Source: JABMNT01 sp048262255
GTDB taxonomy: Bacteria > Pseudomonadota > Alphaproteobacteria > Rhodospirillales > Casp-alpha2
DNA: 64,000 bases
Assembly: GCA_048262255.1 (NCBI GenBank)
Contig: JBLXFH010000001.1
Coordinates: forward strand, 1,612,001 to 1,676,000
Direction of reading: 5' to 3'
Both the position numbers and the translations under genes were made by a program. Each line of letters starts with the position of its first letter. The stretch's first letter is position 1. Shown here piece by piece: positions 62,391 to 64,000 of this stretch. Below the pieces are notes generated by a model. It made no database searches and had not been told where the DNA came from. It saw only the letters and a list, made by a program, of their open reading frames with translations.

Positions 62391-62416
62391 GCCGCCTCCA
62401 TTAAGTTGGGGGCGGC
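62391..62416. terminator. Hairpin between cold-shock gene and sucD
   Basis: GCCGCCTCCA-ttaagt-TGGGGGCGGC, a 10-bp stem with one wobble pair, in the 72-base gap between convergent genes. There is no strong T-run, so it is a fair candidate for a bidirectional terminator rather than a certain one. Confidence 0.55.
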
Positions 62417-62451
62417 TGCAGTTTGCTGTATGACGGCAAGCCTGAAATTTA

Positions 62452-63327
62452 CTACCCGATCGCCTGTTTGAGGGCAGCCCCGACATGTGACGGGGTATCC
62501 AGAACGACCACACCAGCCCCTTCGAGGGCTTTTTTCTTGGAAGCATAGGTTCCCTTGTCACCCATGACGATGGCGCCGGCATGGCCCATCTTTTTACCGG
62601 CGGGTGCTGCGCCGCCGGCAATAAAGGCAAAGGTCGGTTTTTTCATGGTCGCCGCATATTCCGCCGCATCCTCTTCCATGGCGCCGCCAATCTCACCAAC
62701 CATAACCACAGCTTCTGTGCCCTCGAATTGATCGAGCGCCTCAAGAGCATCGCGGGTTGTTGTGCCGATGATCGGGTCGCCGCCAATACCTAAAAAGGCC
62801 GACTGCCCGAAACCGGCGGAAACGATGTTCTGACACATCAGTGTGCCGAGACTTCCTGAGCGCGACATCACACCCACCGTGCCTTTTTTGAAAATGCGCT
62901 CATTGAAGGCCGGCATGAAGCCCAGAAAACATTCATCGATGGTCACCGATCCCGCCGTGTTGGGTCCGGTGATCATGGTTCCGCGTTCCTTGGCGGCCGC
63001 CATGAAATACATCACATCCTGAACCGGGATATGTTCGGTCAGGATACAGATATTTTTGGCGCCAGCCTCAATCGCGTCAAGCGCTGCCTCCTTCACGCCC
63101 AATGGCGGGATGAACAAAATGGAACAATCGAAGCCATCGCCGTCCTGCATGGCTTCAACGGCTGATGCATAAACCGGAACATTGCAGTGCGTGGTCCCGG
63201 CTTTTTTCGGGTTGACGCCACCCATGATGGTCGTGCCGTATTCCTGCATGCGCTCGGTCCAGAAGGTGCCCTGCTTGCCGGTGATGCCTTGCACCAGAAC
63301 CTTGTGGTGTTTGCGGACAATTCTCAT
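62452..63327 (-). CDS. sucD: Succinyl-CoA synthetase alpha subunit
   Basis: 291 residues. VQGITGKQGTFWTERMQEYG (CoA-binding Rossmann domain), GPNTAGSVTIDECFLGFMP, and catalytic phosphohistidine in KMGHAGAIVMGDKG. Forms succinate and nucleotide triphosphate from succinyl-CoA in the citric acid cycle. Its ATG overlaps the sucC stop (ATGA), so both subunits are made together. Confidence 0.97.
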   Translation of the reverse strand: MRIVRKHHKVLVQGITGKQGTFWTERMQEYGTTIMGGVNPKKAGTTHCNVPVYASAVEAMQDGDGFDCSILFIPPLGVKEAALDAIEAGAKNICILTEHIPVQDVMYFMAAAKERGTMITGPNTAGSVTIDECFLGFMPAFNERIFKKGTVGVMSRSGSLGTLMCQNIVSAGFGQSAFLGIGGDPIIGTTTRDALEALDQFEGTEAVVMVGEIGGAMEEDAAEYAATMKKPTFAFIAGGAAPAGKKMGHAGAIVMGDKGTYASKKKALEGAGVVVLDTPSHVGAALKQAIG

Positions 63328-64000
63328 GATGCGCCTCCTGCTTTGGCCGCTTGCACGGCGGCTTTGCTGGCCGCATCCATATTGGGGTACGGGTCCATAT
63401 TGAGGCGGTCTTTCAGCATCCGAATGGCTTCTTCATCACCGGTTCCGGCAATGGAGAAAAACACGGGCAGGGTGGGCTTCAGTTCGTCCCAGGCATTAAG
63501 CAGGCCGTCCATCATCACATCGCAGCGCGCAAATGCGCCGCAAAAATTGACGACCAGACTTTTGACGCCGGGTTTGTCCAAAACCATTTCGAGGGCAACC
63601 TTGCCCTTGGTATAGGCTTCGCCGCCAATCTCGCAAAAGTTGGCCGGTGCGCCGCCATGGTGGCGGACCACATCCATGGTCGTCATGGTCAGACCGGCGC
63701 CATTGGCGAGAACCGCCACATTGCCGTCGAGTTCGATATATTTGATCGTATTGGCCTCGCCCTTTTTCTCGATCTCGGTGAGTTTTTCAGGTGTGCCGTG
63801 TTTCGCCAGCTCAGTTTGGCGTTTGATGGCGGAATCATCCATAGCGAACTTACAGTCGAGGGCGACAATATCGCCCGCCGAGGTCTGGATAAGCGGATTG
63901 ATTTCCAGCAACTCCGCATCGTTTGTGCGGTATGCGTCATAAAGTTTCATCAGGACATCGGCCACCTTGTCGTTGGCGCCCTGCAGATCAAGGCCGTCGA
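63324..64000 (-). CDS. sucC: Succinyl-CoA synthetase beta subunit (5' partial)
   Basis: 225 C-terminal residues; the gene runs off the right end of the window, and a full protein is about 390-400 residues. LLEINPLIQTSAGDIVALDC is the ATP-grasp metal site, VLANGAGLTMTTMDVVRHHG the conserved hinge, and LVNAWDE-like segment LLNAWDELKPTLPVFF is near the end. Binds ATP or GTP. Pairs with sucD, which it overlaps by 4 bases. Confidence 0.95.
   Translation of the reverse strand, partial: DGLDLQGANDKVADVLMKLYDAYRTNDAELLEINPLIQTSAGDIVALDCKFAMDDSAIKRQTELAKHGTPEKLTEIEKKGEANTIKYIELDGNVAVLANGAGLTMTTMDVVRHHGGAPANFCEIGGEAYTKGKVALEMVLDKPGVKSLVVNFCGAFARCDVMMDGLLNAWDELKPTLPVFFSIAGTGDEEAIRMLKDRLNMDPYPNMDAASKAAVQAAKAGGAS

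Noticed and set aside
1..64000. tRNA, rRNA, CRISPR array, phage integrase, transposase
   Set aside because: Looked for in gaps and frames; no cloverleaf-like, repeat-spacer or mobile-element signature was seen, though a tRNA scanner would be the decisive test.

Overview
The window is a stretch of alphaproteobacterial chromosome. Supporting signs are a guaB-rsmB-rlmE-ppx/gppA block, the sucC-sucD pair, an intracellular PHB depolymerase, membrane urate oxidase PuuD, Caulobacter-type XylB and FCD-GntR/ROK regulators. Base composition is moderately high in G+C in most genes. I cannot fix the order or genus; the set fits a free-living heterotroph. I see no tRNA, rRNA, CRISPR array, insertion sequence or prophage.

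Region by region. (1) 1-2990: the 3' part of a very unusual channel gene that joins a type-I periplasmic binding domain, a pentameric-ligand-gated-channel-like beta-sandwich and an MscS pore, then a small TerB-like gene. (2) 3046-12288: a PLP enzyme, a GntR regulator with a clean palindrome upstream, and a sugar-acid catabolic cluster (2-hydroxyacid dehydrogenase, DenD-like dehydrogenase, DgoK-like kinase, two SDRs, RraA-family aldolase/decarboxylase candidate, 6-phosphogluconate dehydrogenase, gluconokinase). (3) 12289-15200: an A+T-richer island with a C-terminally truncated, diverged TAXI-TRAP permease, an RDD protein and gene-poor DNA. (4) 15320-32612: a purine salvage and degradation locus, with uptake (BMP/ABC), guanine and 8-oxoguanine deaminases, XdhABC, PuuD, UraH, UraD, PuuE, allantoicase and ureidoglycolate lyase. 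Together they take guanine, 8-oxoguanine and xanthine to glyoxylate and urea.

(5) 32622-37825: aldose 1-epimerase, an orphan PAS/GAF histidine kinase, an XylB-like aldose dehydrogenase and a ROK regulator. (6) 37822-43865: a translationally coupled exported trio (amidohydrolase, YtkA-like protein, MauG-like di-heme peroxidase), an aldo/keto reductase, a ThDP enzyme and a secreted tectonin-like propeller. (7) 43873-52146: cold-shock gene, zinc alcohol dehydrogenase, PhaZ, YbjQ and MscS, MaoC plus hydrolase, a 58-residue zinc-ribbon protein too short for a 60-codon cutoff, and an OxyR-like regulator divergent from a Prx5-type peroxiredoxin. (8) 52159-64000: rsmB, guaB, rlmE, ppx/gppA, a Crp/Fnr regulator with a perfect FNR-like palindrome in front of it, a Spy-like protein, two c-type cytochromes, three poorly characterised enzymes, a second cold-shock gene and sucD/sucC.

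The most novel-looking item is the ligand-binding MscS fusion at the left edge. Next are the MauG/YtkA/amidohydrolase trio, the OxyR homologue lacking its second redox cysteine, and the pair of near-identical FNR-like palindromes. All functional calls are from reading sequence; no database search was run.
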